A stretch of 32,308 nucleotides of DNA from an uncultured Acinetobacter sp. (GTDB lineage Bacteria > Pseudomonadota > Gammaproteobacteria > Pseudomonadales > Moraxellaceae): positions 1 through 32,308 of the forward strand of contig CANQWW010000011.1 in the NCBI GenBank assembly GCA_947627655.1. The letters are read 5' to 3'. Shown here one piece after another: positions 16,506 to 24,643 of the stretch. Both the position numbers and the translations under genes were made by a program. The first letter of the stretch is position 1, and every line of letters begins with the position of its first letter. The notes under the pieces are model-generated. The model did no database searches. It was not told where the DNA came from and saw only the letters and a program-made list of their open reading frames with translations.

Positions 16506-17651
16506 TTAGAACCAGTTCATCAAAGATACACCTAGCCCGACATAAGTCGCTCTGTGGTTATAATCAATCAGGCTTTCGCCATAACCATCAAAGAGCTGAA
16601 AATGACCACGTAAACGGCCACTGATCGGGAATGACCAGTCAAACTGGGCTGCGCCATGACTATCATCTCCGCCTTTTAGACTATGACGTAACATCAAAGA
16701 AAAATCATGCTCTTTCCAGCGATAGAATGCGGTCAGATCACCCCGTCCGATATAATTTTTGATGTCCGGATTATTGTCATCATTCGCATCTTCTTCAATG
16801 CGGTACCAGGGACGTAGCATCAGGGCAAAATTGTTCTTCTCAAAGCCCAGATTCAGCATCACCCGGTTCCAGCTACGTGACAAAGGGTCAGAACGACCAT
16901 TGGACTGATGATTAAAGGTCAGTCCTAACATACGCCAATCTAGACCTAAAATATCGTAATTGGTACGAAAGACCAGACTGGCTTCTGGTTCATAGTTGGT
17001 TTCACGGAAAGGACGTGATTCATCGCTGTTATACACTTGCCAACGTGAAGACTGGGTATAACCCAACCAGATGTCACCATTGTCTCCAAACAGATTTTCT
17101 ACGGCTTTGGTCTTCAGCGATAGCTGGAATTTGGCTTCCATCGACGTCAGATTCTGCTGCTGCTCCTGGGTGACCGTGTTATTCGGATTTTCACTTTTTG
17201 GGCGTTCGTTTTTATCGGTGGTCCAGAAACCCGGCATTAAATAAACCGGCTGATAGGCCCGGATATTCCAGGTACCCAGCTTGCTTTCTGGCGACAATTC
17301 CCAGCGGCCATCCAGTAAAGACTGGTTCGGTTTCAGCTGCGAACCTTCAGATATAACATTAGACACCCGCTGTTCAATTTTCGCTTTCAAGTTATCCGGT
17401 TCAGGCGCGATTTCTGCAGCGGCAAGGCGCTCAGAAACCAGGAGTGGCTTTTCTGCTTCAGAAAGCTTAAATACTGCATCGTAACAGGACAAACGTTCGG
17501 TATTGCTTTCCACAGCTGCACAAGCCTCTGCCGTTGCCGGCATCGGACTACTTGGGATCTGTATTTCCTCTGCATATACTGGCGCCCCACTAAAACAGCC
17601 GAGCAAAATGCTCAGCTGTAATGTCGGGCGCTTATATGAATTAAGCGCCAT
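16506..17651 (-). CDS. pldA: Outer membrane phospholipase A1 (OMPLA)
   Basis: A beta-barrel lipase of the outer membrane that hydrolyses phospholipids flipped to the outer leaflet. It has 381 residues with a signal peptide cut after VYA near residue 27. A periplasmic N-terminal extension of about 95 residues with two cysteines (C44 and C56) is longer than in the 289-residue E. coli protein. The barrel follows. The catalytic triad is visible with the E. coli spacing: H248 and S250 in FNHQSNGRS and N262 in RSWNRV (+2, +14). The protein ends in an aromatic residue (LMNWF) as barrels do. It starts 20 bases after the upstream peptidase stop with GGAAGAG, so the two are probably cotranscribed. Confidence 0.95.
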   Translation of the reverse strand: MALNSYKRPTLQLSILLGCFSGAPVYAEEIQIPSSPMPATAEACAAVESNTERLSCYDAVFKLSEAEKPLLVSERLAAAEIAPEPDNLKAKIEQRVSNVISEGSQLKPNQSLLDGRWELSPESKLGTWNIRAYQPVYLMPGFWTTDKNERPKSENPNNTVTQEQQQNLTSMEAKFQLSLKTKAVENLFGDNGDIWLGYTQSSRWQVYNSDESRPFRETNYEPEASLVFRTNYDILGLDWRMLGLTFNHQSNGRSDPLSRSWNRVMLNLGFEKNNFALMLRPWYRIEEDANDDNNPDIKNYIGRGDLTAFYRWKEHDFSLMLRHSLKGGDDSHGAAQFDWSFPISGRLRGHFQLFDGYGESLIDYNHRATYVGLGVSLMNWF

Positions 17652-17671
17652 TTACTCTTCCTTTTTTTATT

Positions 17672-20611
17672 TTACTGAACTTGTTGAATCACAAATCCGA
17701 GCTGCTGCAAAGTTTCACGTTTTGCTACAGGCGCAACCACCGCACGTGACGGCTGTTGCTCCACCAGATAGTGCTGTGCAACTCGTTTTAAATCATCCAG
17801 ATTGACATTGAGTAAACGTTCACGTAACTGCTTACGGAAAGCAGGTGTACGTTGATGCAGATAAGCATAACAGGCTGTGATTGCTTCACCCGCTGGTGAA
17901 CCTGGTTTATCCATGCTCGCGATCAGGCCCAGAATAGCTTCTTCTAGCTGATGTGGCTGCTGTTCTGCATTTAATAACCACTGCACACTGGCATCAAAAT
18001 CCTGGAAGGTTTCTGCCAGACGCGGGTCACGATAGCTATAGAAACGGAATGAACAAGCATTGCCGTCATAGCTCGCACCGCCACCATAAGCACCGCCTTT
18101 TTCTCGGATAGCACTATGCAGATAACCATTACGCAGATAAGCGGCCAATACCATAAGAGGTGCAGCATCCGGATGAGATACCTCAACTGCCGGATAGGCT
18201 GCGGCACAGAACTGGACATTGGCCTGAATCAGCCAGGCTTCATCTGCATCATTCAGTACTTTTTCAACAGAAGTCAGTTCGACCGGGCTACGATCAACGG
18301 CCACCTTGTCCCAAACATTTTGGATTTCTTCTACCAGTTGATCAGCATGCGGCTCTTCGCACACCAGCAGGAACTGTTTCGGAGCTTGCAACAAGATACA
18401 ATGAATACGCTTTAACTCGTCGATCATTGCATCATAAGCAGCTGCATCTTTTTCAATGCTTGTAACCAGATTCATCAGCCAGTTCAATGCGCCCAGACCG
18501 GTATTGTGATAGTCACGCGTCGCCAGCGCACTGTGCTGACGAGAAGCCACTTGCATCGCATAACTATGACCTGAGCCAGAAATACGAGAATGCCAACGGG
18601 TTTTACGTTGTTGTAATAACTCGATAATACGGCCTTTTTCATCAAAACGTAGCTGTTCAAAACCAGTTTTTAACAACTGGATGGCTTGCAGGTTATTGAC
18701 CAAAGACTTGGTGGTCAGGGTTAACCAGGCAGAAATCTTGTTTTTGTCATCAACTTTAGAGCGTAATGAAGCACCCATTCCCAGGCCACCACTGACTGCC
18801 GTTTGTACCTGCTGGAACTCAAGGTAGTTATACTCACCGGCACCGACTTCACCCACCAGAATGGAGAGCAGATTAAAGTATGGAGATTGCACCACTTCAT
18901 CTGGAATCTGCACCAGCACCTGTTGATAATAAATCCCATTGGTTCCGGCATAGTACAGATTCAACGGCGTATCGATACCATTGGAAATCACTTCACGCAG
19001 CTGACCTTGTACGATCTGCATTTCTGCAGGTACATCTTCCAGGCCGACTTTAGGCAATAGATTCAGGTCATCCGGCGTATCCTGACGTACTTTTAATGCT
19101 TCAGTTTGCGCAATAATTTCAGTTTTTTGTTCTTCAGTCAGATTTTGAGCAATCTCCGCCAGGCGGGCTTTTTCTGCCGCTGCTTCTTTGGCTGATTTAG
19201 TTGCATCTGGAACCAGAGTCAATTGTACACGGTGCGGATTATCAATCAGATGCTCTTTGATCAGATTCGACAACCACATCGGATCTTTCAGCTCTTCTTT
19301 CACTGCGGCAATGGCGGAATCCACGTCCCAGACTTCAACCGGATCACGGTGATGAATCGCACTGCTTAAGCCATTCAAAATCAGGCTCAAGCCATATGGT
19401 GTCCCATCACCATTGATTTCACGCTGATGCAGTTCAATCTGGTGTAGGATCGCATCCACTGCCTGCTGGTCAACTGGCTTAGAGGCGACATCTTCTAGCA
19501 CCTTGAACACACCATTTTTAAATTCTTCAGCATGTTCTGGATTTGAACCCTGTACCGCGCAGTAGAAGGTCATTTCAAAGTTAGAGTCATCCACCCCCAT
19601 GAACGGGCCGGTAGACTGAGCGTAGCCACAGGTTTCCAGATAATGACGCAGAGGCGAGGCTGAATCTTCTAACAGAATGCCTTCAACCAGACGCATCCCC
19701 AGACGCAGCTTGATTTCACTCGCTTCAGGCAATAACCATGAAAGTACATGATAAGTCTTGTCTTGCAGATCTTCAGCATCAACTGCATAACTGTCCGTTA
19801 CTGCTACAGGGGCAGATAAACGGCTTTCAGGGCTTGAATATAAGGTCTGACCTTTCTCAAACTTTGATAAAGCCAGCGTTTCAAACTGCTCTTGCAGTTC
19901 ATAAGCCGGCTTGTTACCAAAGGTCATAAATACAGCATTACTTGGATGGTAATGTGATTTATAGAAATCAACCAACTCTTGGTAAGTCAGATCAGGAATA
20001 TCTTTCGGATCACCACCGGAGTTGTAGTGATAGGTGGTATCTGGGAACAGATAGTGCGCCAGCGTATGATAGAGCTGATCTGAAGGTGAACTCATCGCAC
20101 CTTTCATTTCATTAAACACTACGCCTTTATAAACGGGTTCACCATTTTCCAGTTCAATACGAATACCTTCCTGGGCAAAATCCAGCGGATTCAGGTTCGC
20201 AGCAAAAGCCGCATCCATATACACTTCCAGCAAGTTCTGGAAGTCTTTGGCATTTTGTGTCGCAAATGGATAAGCGGTCCAGTCTGCTGCAGTAAAGGCG
20301 TTCATGAAAGTATTTAAAGAGCGGCGGATCATCAGGAAGAATGGATCACGTACCGGAAATTTTTCCGAACCGCAAAGTGCGGTATGTTCAAGAATATGCG
20401 CTTCGCCCTTGGAATCCATCGGCTGGGTACGGAAAGCCACTAAAAAGACATTTTCATCGTGATTGGTCGCCAAATGATAATGAATAGCGCCGGTCACTTT
20501 ATGTTTATATTCAGACACACGGATGTCTAAAGCTTCAACATGGTGTTGACGTACCAACTGAAACGCAGGATGTACAGTTTGAGAAATGGTTTCAGTGACA
20601 TCTACAGTCAT
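17672..20611 (-). CDS. M16C family zinc metallopeptidase (presequence protease-like)
   Basis: Degrades peptides inside a closed two-half chamber. Its 979 residues match PreP-type enzymes. The inverted zinc motif HILEH is at 72-76 and the third ligand Glu is in VVFNEMKGAMSSP (E168). The M16C-associated domain occupies roughly 450-700. The C-terminal half carries EKGGAYGGGASYDGN, the substrate-binding R/Y segment region. There is no signal peptide, so it is cytoplasmic. AGGAG precedes the ATG. It is the first gene of a likely operon with pldA. It was assigned to the PreP branch from length and motifs; the physiological substrate is unknown. Confidence 0.94.
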   Translation of the reverse strand: MTVDVTETISQTVHPAFQLVRQHHVEALDIRVSEYKHKVTGAIHYHLATNHDENVFLVAFRTQPMDSKGEAHILEHTALCGSEKFPVRDPFFLMIRRSLNTFMNAFTAADWTAYPFATQNAKDFQNLLEVYMDAAFAANLNPLDFAQEGIRIELENGEPVYKGVVFNEMKGAMSSPSDQLYHTLAHYLFPDTTYHYNSGGDPKDIPDLTYQELVDFYKSHYHPSNAVFMTFGNKPAYELQEQFETLALSKFEKGQTLYSSPESRLSAPVAVTDSYAVDAEDLQDKTYHVLSWLLPEASEIKLRLGMRLVEGILLEDSASPLRHYLETCGYAQSTGPFMGVDDSNFEMTFYCAVQGSNPEHAEEFKNGVFKVLEDVASKPVDQQAVDAILHQIELHQREINGDGTPYGLSLILNGLSSAIHHRDPVEVWDVDSAIAAVKEELKDPMWLSNLIKEHLIDNPHRVQLTLVPDATKSAKEAAAEKARLAEIAQNLTEEQKTEIIAQTEALKVRQDTPDDLNLLPKVGLEDVPAEMQIVQGQLREVISNGIDTPLNLYYAGTNGIYYQQVLVQIPDEVVQSPYFNLLSILVGEVGAGEYNYLEFQQVQTAVSGGLGMGASLRSKVDDKNKISAWLTLTTKSLVNNLQAIQLLKTGFEQLRFDEKGRIIELLQQRKTRWHSRISGSGHSYAMQVASRQHSALATRDYHNTGLGALNWLMNLVTSIEKDAAAYDAMIDELKRIHCILLQAPKQFLLVCEEPHADQLVEEIQNVWDKVAVDRSPVELTSVEKVLNDADEAWLIQANVQFCAAAYPAVEVSHPDAAPLMVLAAYLRNGYLHSAIREKGGAYGGGASYDGNACSFRFYSYRDPRLAETFQDFDASVQWLLNAEQQPHQLEEAILGLIASMDKPGSPAGEAITACYAYLHQRTPAFRKQLRERLLNVNLDDLKRVAQHYLVEQQPSRAVVAPVAKRETLQQLGFVIQQVQ

Positions 20612-20712
20612 GCGATCTCCTAATTTTTAAAATAAAAAACGATTCATCGCATTATAGCTTTAGTTTTTATGATTATTCACGCTGAAAACCGATCATTTTG
20701 ATCGAATTAAGT

Positions 20713-20747
20713 AAACTTGGTTATTTATAAAATAAATCACCAAGTTT
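20713..20747 (-). terminator. Long hairpin downstream of the GNAT gene
   Basis: AAACTTGGT and ACCAAGTTT pair, and the stem continues inward with ATTTA/TAAAT. It lies 28 bases after the stop at 20776. No U-run follows directly, so it may be a terminator or an RNA-stabilising hairpin. Confidence 0.5.
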
Positions 20748-20775
20748 TAACCGTCCTATTTGCTAGAAAAATAAA

Positions 20776-21225
20776 CTAGATAAGATATTTAAAGTAATTG
20801 TAATTTGGGTGGTTTTCTACAAAAACATAATTCTGCTTCTGATAAAAACTGGCGGCCATATTGGTTTCAGTATGCAGACACAAGGCAGCATAATGCGGAC
20901 GCGCCAGTTGTTCCAGATAAGCCAGCAACTGTTTACCCACCCCATGCTGGCGATATTTCGGATGCACATAGAAACGACGTACACGTCCAATCCGCTCCTC
21001 TACACCGTCTGGTCCCCACTGCTGGTTTAAGCCGCCACAGGCAATTAACTGGTCGCCATCATAGGCGATCACCAGATATTCATGGTCTTTACTAAACGAG
21101 TTTTTTTCTGTGCGATATTCTTCTACCAATTTTTCAATCAGATCATAACCTTCCTTTTTTGCCAGAGTGGCCAAGGTGGTAATTTGATCTGGCAATTGCT
21201 CAGCTTTTACAATTTTAATATCCAT
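20776..21225 (-). CDS. GNAT family N-acetyltransferase
   Basis: A protein of 149 residues of the acetyl-CoA-dependent Gcn5-related fold. The CoA-binding motif A is VRRFYVHPKYRQHGVGKQLLAYLE (about 86-109), and motif B is NMAASFYQKQNYVFVENHPNY near the C-terminus. The acceptor substrate cannot be told from sequence. The gene is on its own, with a hairpin downstream and a divergent transcription unit upstream. The start has no strong Shine-Dalgarno. Nothing unusual is seen in composition. Confidence 0.9.
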   Translation of the reverse strand: MDIKIVKAEQLPDQITTLATLAKKEGYDLIEKLVEEYRTEKNSFSKDHEYLVIAYDGDQLIACGGLNQQWGPDGVEERIGRVRRFYVHPKYRQHGVGKQLLAYLEQLARPHYAALCLHTETNMAASFYQKQNYVFVENHPNYNYFKYLI

Positions 21226-21347
21226 ATATACACACTTTCAAAATTTGTAGTCTCGATTCTCACCCGTATATTCTATTCAAGACATACAGGTCATAGATAC
21301 TTATAAATAAAATCTGCCATTTAAATCAATGGCTGGATAGGAGCTTT

Positions 21348-21473
21348 ATGAAAATTCTGCATTTTTATTTGACTAAAGTGCAAATTGGATCCTGTTTAAA
21401 AACATTTGAAAATCAGTCTGCATGCTACAGCAATCCTGAGCATTGGTGTAAACTTGGGACTTTCGTTTTTTGA
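21348..21473 (+). CDS. Possible small ORF (41 aa) ahead of the kinase
   Basis: ATG at 21348 is preceded by TAGGAG at ideal spacing, better than the kinase's own site, and opens a frame MKILHFYLTK... ending LGTFVF, TGA 21471-21473. It has three cysteines and no clear membrane segment. The stop is 15 bases before the kinase ATG. It could be a leader peptide coupled to the kinase, or a chance ORF; a TTGACT at about 21368 could instead be a -35 box. Not recognised. Confidence 0.35.
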   Translation: MKILHFYLTKVQIGSCLKTFENQSACYSNPEHWCKLGTFVF

Positions 21474-21488
21474 ATGTGACTTTCTAAC

Positions 21489-22493
21489 ATGGCAAATGTT
21501 GATCTTTTTGCAATTGGTAACGCGCTAATTGACCAGGAATTTAAAGTATCTGACGACTTTTTAATTGCACAAAACCTGCAAAAAGGCACCATGCAGTTGA
21601 CTGATGGTGAAACGCAAGCCGTGCTGTATGAAAACCTGAAAGCGACACAGAATTATAAAGGTCAGGCCTCTGGGGGTTCTGCTGCCAACACCACGGTTGC
21701 ATTCGCTGCATTGGGCGGCTCAGCTTTTTATGGCTGCCGTGTAGGCAGTGATGATCTTGGACAGATCTATCTGAATGGTTTAAATGAAGCCGGCATTCAG
21801 ACCAGCCCGCGTTCAATCAGTGAAGGGGTTACCGGTACCTGTATGGTTCTGGTCAGCCCGGATTCAGAACGCACGATGCACACTTACTTAGGGATCACTG
21901 CTGAACTGACCGAGGAGCAAATCGATTTTGCACCGCTCAAATCAGCAAAATGGCTCTATATCGAAGGTTATTTATCCACGTCAGAAACCGCACGTCATGC
22001 GGTAGAACAAGCGCGTACCATTGCCCGTGCCAGTGGCGTAAAGATTGCTTTAACGCTCTCAGACCCGGCGATGGTGCAATATGCGCGTACGGGCCTAGAT
22101 GAAATGATTGCCGATGGCGTTGACCTGTTGTTCTGTAATGAACAAGAAGCGCTGATGTATACCGAAACAGATCATTTAGATGCTGCTCTGGCTAAATTAC
22201 AAACTATCAGTCAGCACATTGTCATTACATTGTCATACAAAGGCGCACTGATTTGCAATGAGGGACACAGCTTTACCGTACCAGGTCGCAAGATTGAAGC
22301 CGTAGATACCAATGGTGCCGGTGATGCTTTCGCGGGTGCCTTCCTGTACGCCCTGAATGCAGGTTTAAACTGGAAAGCTGCGGCTGAACTGGCGATTTTA
22401 GTCTCCAGTGAAGTGGTCTCACAATTTGGTCCACGTCTGCCTGTGGCTGACTATGCGGCATTATTGGAAAACTTTCAGAAGGAATGTGCTTAA
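21489..22493 (+). CDS. PfkB family sugar/nucleoside kinase (adenosine kinase-like)
   Basis: Phosphorylates a sugar or nucleoside with ATP. It has 334 residues. The first PfkB signature is around YKGQASGGSAANTTVAFAALGG (58-77). The catalytic anion hole is VDTNGAGDAFAGAF (272-285) with base D279. FCNEQEA (215-221) is the mid-domain motif. The length and the long lid insertion resemble proteobacterial adenosine kinase/carbohydrate kinase relatives; which substrate is used cannot be decided here. No Shine-Dalgarno precedes the ATG. It overlaps the next gene (TAATG), so the kinase and the Rieske protein are coupled. Confidence 0.9.
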   Translation: MANVDLFAIGNALIDQEFKVSDDFLIAQNLQKGTMQLTDGETQAVLYENLKATQNYKGQASGGSAANTTVAFAALGGSAFYGCRVGSDDLGQIYLNGLNEAGIQTSPRSISEGVTGTCMVLVSPDSERTMHTYLGITAELTEEQIDFAPLKSAKWLYIEGYLSTSETARHAVEQARTIARASGVKIALTLSDPAMVQYARTGLDEMIADGVDLLFCNEQEALMYTETDHLDAALAKLQTISQHIVITLSYKGALICNEGHSFTVPGRKIEAVDTNGAGDAFAGAFLYALNAGLNWKAAAELAILVSSEVVSQFGPRLPVADYAALLENFQKECA

Positions 22494-22816
22494 TGTCTAA
22501 AATTTGCATGACTGATGACATCCCGGAACGTGAAGCACGTTCCTTTGAAACTCCAGATGGGGAGACTATTTTCATTACTCAACGAGACGGCATGTTCTAT
22601 GCCTATCAAAATCTATGTCCACACCTGCAAGTAGAACTAGAGTTTCTAGAAAACCAGTTCTTGGACCGTGATCAGGAGTTCATTGAATGTTCTACCCACG
22701 GCGCATTATTCCTGGTTGAAACCGGTGAATGTATTTCTGGTCCCTGTCAGGGACAATCACTTGAAAAAATTGAGATTACCGTGCATTCTGATGGTGGAAT
22801 TTATCTCGTAGAATAA
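22493..22816 (+). CDS. Rieske [2Fe-2S] ferredoxin-like protein
   Basis: A small electron carrier of 107 residues. The Rieske ligands are plain: C42-P-H44 and C66-S-T-H69, the CxH...CxxH pattern with a 21-residue spacer. The rest fits a single Rieske domain (IFITQRDGMFYAYQNLCPH; THGALFLVETGECISGPC). The ATG at 22493 overlaps the kinase stop and has AGAAGGA nine bases upstream; an ATG at 22484 is too close to that site. There is no signal peptide, so it is cytoplasmic. No oxygenase subunit lies nearby, so the redox partner is unknown. Confidence 0.92.
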   Translation: MSKICMTDDIPEREARSFETPDGETIFITQRDGMFYAYQNLCPHLQVELEFLENQFLDRDQEFIECSTHGALFLVETGECISGPCQGQSLEKIEITVHSDGGIYLVE

Positions 22817-22836
22817 TACTGAAACTGGACCCTACC

Positions 22837-23457
22837 ATGCCGGCATTTTTTGTAGACCATAACCTGATGCCTTTTCATCTGAGTTTAATTGCTGTCATTC
22901 TGCTGGGCATGGTAGAGATCTTTGGTTATTTTTTTAAGATCCGTCCTACCGGTTTTTTACGCCAGATTTCCCCTTTTTATTTTCATCATCTTGACCTGCT
23001 CAACGTCAAGTTTTCCAAGACCTTGATCGTGTTTTTCCTGTTAATGAATTTCAGCTTTGCCGGCTATGTGCTGCAATTGCTCATTTACTCTCAGGAAATG
23101 GAATTTTTTCCAGCCTATTACTTGATTATTCCAGCCTTGATCATCGCGATTTTCTTTACCGTGTTTATGATTCACTGTCTCGATCAGATGATTCCACCCA
23201 AATACAAAAAACACCATGTCAATCTGATTGGTCGCTTGGCCACAATTTCCAGTGGCAACGCCCGCCCAGGTTTTTCGGCTCAGGCCCGGGTTCGGGATGA
23301 ATATGGTCAATTGCATTATGTCCAGGTCGAACCCGAATTTGGCGAACTGGAGTTCCAGTCGCAAATCATTTTAATCCGCTTGCGTAAATCGCATTATGTG
23401 GCCAAGAAAATTAGCCCATCGAATCATCTGTTTAGTCTGGATCTGGAACAGTCCTAG
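22837..23457 (+). CDS. YqiJ-like membrane protein with an OB-fold tail
   Basis: A protein of 206 residues. Three hydrophobic segments (about 13-33, 66-86 and 92-113) are followed by a soluble C-terminal domain (about 130-206) with IGRLATISSGNARPGFSAQARVRD, which resembles the OB-fold of YqiJ/NfeD-type proteins. In many bacteria YqiJ is paired with the flotillin YqiK, but here the next gene is unrelated and convergent. It begins 20 bases after the Rieske stop without a good ribosome site; ATG 22867 is an alternative start. It is probably the last gene of the kinase-Rieske unit. The family call comes from pattern, not search. Confidence 0.65.
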   Translation: MPAFFVDHNLMPFHLSLIAVILLGMVEIFGYFFKIRPTGFLRQISPFYFHHLDLLNVKFSKTLIVFFLLMNFSFAGYVLQLLIYSQEMEFFPAYYLIIPALIIAIFFTVFMIHCLDQMIPPKYKKHHVNLIGRLATISSGNARPGFSAQARVRDEYGQLHYVQVEPEFGELEFQSQIILIRLRKSHYVAKKISPSNHLFSLDLEQS

Positions 23458-23480
23458 AAGATCAAACGACAAATCGTAAA

Positions 23481-23497
23481 ATCCCGGTCAATAGCCA
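23481..23497. terminator. Left half of a split bidirectional terminator
   Basis: ATCCCGGTCAATAGCCA lies 23 bases after the YqiJ-like stop. The right part, GCCAATAGCCGGGATTTTTT, is found at 23848-23867. Without the element between them they form ATCCCGG-TCAATAG-CCGGGAT plus T-run, serving the plus-strand gene and the convergent YidB-like gene. Confidence 0.8.
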
Positions 23498-23846
23498 TAA
23501 TGCCAGTCAGTTAAGCAATTGGCTGGCATTTTCTTTTTTAAATTCATGATGATATTTGATACGTGGGAAGTCATCCGCAACTGTTTGAGGCATGAGGTGT
23601 ATACACCGCAAGATTAAAAAATGATTGTTTCTGCGACAAATTTACTCATAGATGGTGGCTGACGAGTTTTGCGGTGAGGAGCATTGCTCCGCAAGATTCC
23701 TTCCTTGCGAAGCTGCGCTTCTCATTTGGGCGAAACTAAAGTAACAAATAATATTGCAAATATTTGATTTAAAACGTTAAGACTCCGTCATGAACGACTA
23801 AAAAGTTAAAGAGCCTATTTCTAAACCCCTTAACTGACTGGTATTA
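23498..23846. mobile_element. MITE-like non-autonomous element with IS4-type ends (about 349 bp)
   Basis: It begins TAATGCCAGTCAGTTAAG and ends CTTAACTGACTGGTATTA, the same ends as the IS at 791-2181 with one change at the right end. The flanks GTCAATAGCC and GCCAATAGCC look like a decayed target duplication of 10-12 bp. Inside there is no transposase. On the minus strand a 28-codon frame (23593 to 23507) ends ENASQLLN with its stop inside the terminal repeat, and may be a remnant of a transposase C-terminus. Other internal marks are the palindrome GGTGTATACACC and GC-rich short repeats around 23670-23720. It fills the otherwise gene-free stretch 23458-23878. It could be moved by a complete relative of the IS. 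Confidence 0.82.
23499..23540 (+). terminator. Terminator-like hairpin at the left MITE end
   Basis: AATGCCAGTCA pairs with TGGCTGGCATT (one G-U pair), followed by TTTTCTTTTTT. It has the same design as the left end of the complete IS and would restore termination after the YqiJ-like gene. Confidence 0.6.
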
Positions 23847-23847
23847 A

Positions 23848-23867
23848 GCCAATAGCCGGGATTTTTT
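23848..23867. terminator. Right half of the split bidirectional terminator
   Basis: GCCAATAGCCGGGATTTTTT, the distal stem and T-run of the terminator broken by the MITE; see the left half at 23481. Confidence 0.75.
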
Positions 23868-23878
23868 GCTTGAATAGC

Positions 23879-24538
23879 TTAACGCTTTAAAAAACCAGAA
23901 ACCATATTCAGTACATGCTGAATATCATGATTGGCTTCCTGCTTGCTGGTCTGTTCACCCTGCGGAGTCAATGCATCAATAATCTGCGGCAGGACTTTGG
24001 AAATAGCACTATATACCTCTTGCTTAGGGGCATGCACCTGCTGCGCCACCTGCTCTACTTCCTGGTCATCAAATAGCAGCTGCAATTGCTGGCTTTCGAC
24101 TGGGGCATTTTCGCCTGGACCTGTAGATACCCAATCATCCACCTGATTGCTTAAGCCCTGACCTTTAAGCTTATCCAAAGCGCCTTGTAAACCACCCTGT
24201 TTCTGAATCCAGGCTAATACCAATGGCAATACAGCAATGAGTAGAGTCTTGGTTCCACCTGCACCCAATCCCGATGATTGAGGTGGCTGATTCGTCTGTG
24301 GATTGGTATTTGCTCCCAGCTGCCCCAACACACTCCCCAGAATTCCCCCTAAACCACTTTGCTGACCCGAACTGGTGGGATTCTTTCCAGCATTGAGCTG
24401 GCCTAAGACCGCCCCCAGAATACCTCCCAAGCCCCCTGATGAGGGTTGAGACTGATGCTGATTCTGATTTTGCTGCTCCTGTGCTCCTCCCAATGCCTGC
24501 TTCGCCAGTATTTCAACGATATTACTGAGGTTTGTCAT
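23879..24538 (-). CDS. YidB/DUF937-like protein
   Basis: A protein of 219 residues. The start MTNLSNIVEILAKQALGG is followed by Gln/Asn- and Gly-rich low-complexity sequence. In it the unit GGLGGILGxVLGQL occurs twice (about residues 35-50 and 62-77), a tandem internal repeat. The C-terminal part (about 130-200) has QVDDWVSTGPGENAPVESQQLQLLF and LPQIIDALTPQGEQ, the usual YidB-family features. The function is unknown. The ATG at 24538 has AGGAT eight bases upstream; a longer frame from 24556 does not. It converges with the YqiJ-like gene across the MITE. Confidence 0.8.
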   Translation of the reverse strand: MTNLSNIVEILAKQALGGAQEQQNQNQHQSQPSSGGLGGILGAVLGQLNAGKNPTSSGQQSGLGGILGSVLGQLGANTNPQTNQPPQSSGLGAGGTKTLLIAVLPLVLAWIQKQGGLQGALDKLKGQGLSNQVDDWVSTGPGENAPVESQQLQLLFDDQEVEQVAQQVHAPKQEVYSAISKVLPQIIDALTPQGEQTSKQEANHDIQHVLNMVSGFLKR

Positions 24539-24643
24539 AGTACTTATCCTGTTCATCTTTCTTACAGCATAATACGTGGCTAATAGAAAGTTGAGATGGA
24601 GGAATATGTTAATATTTGCAATGAAATTGAGTAGATTTTTTCA

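Noticed and set aside
23507..23593. 28-codon minus-strand ORF in the MITE as a real gene
   Set aside because: No ribosome site and too short; at most a transposase remnant.
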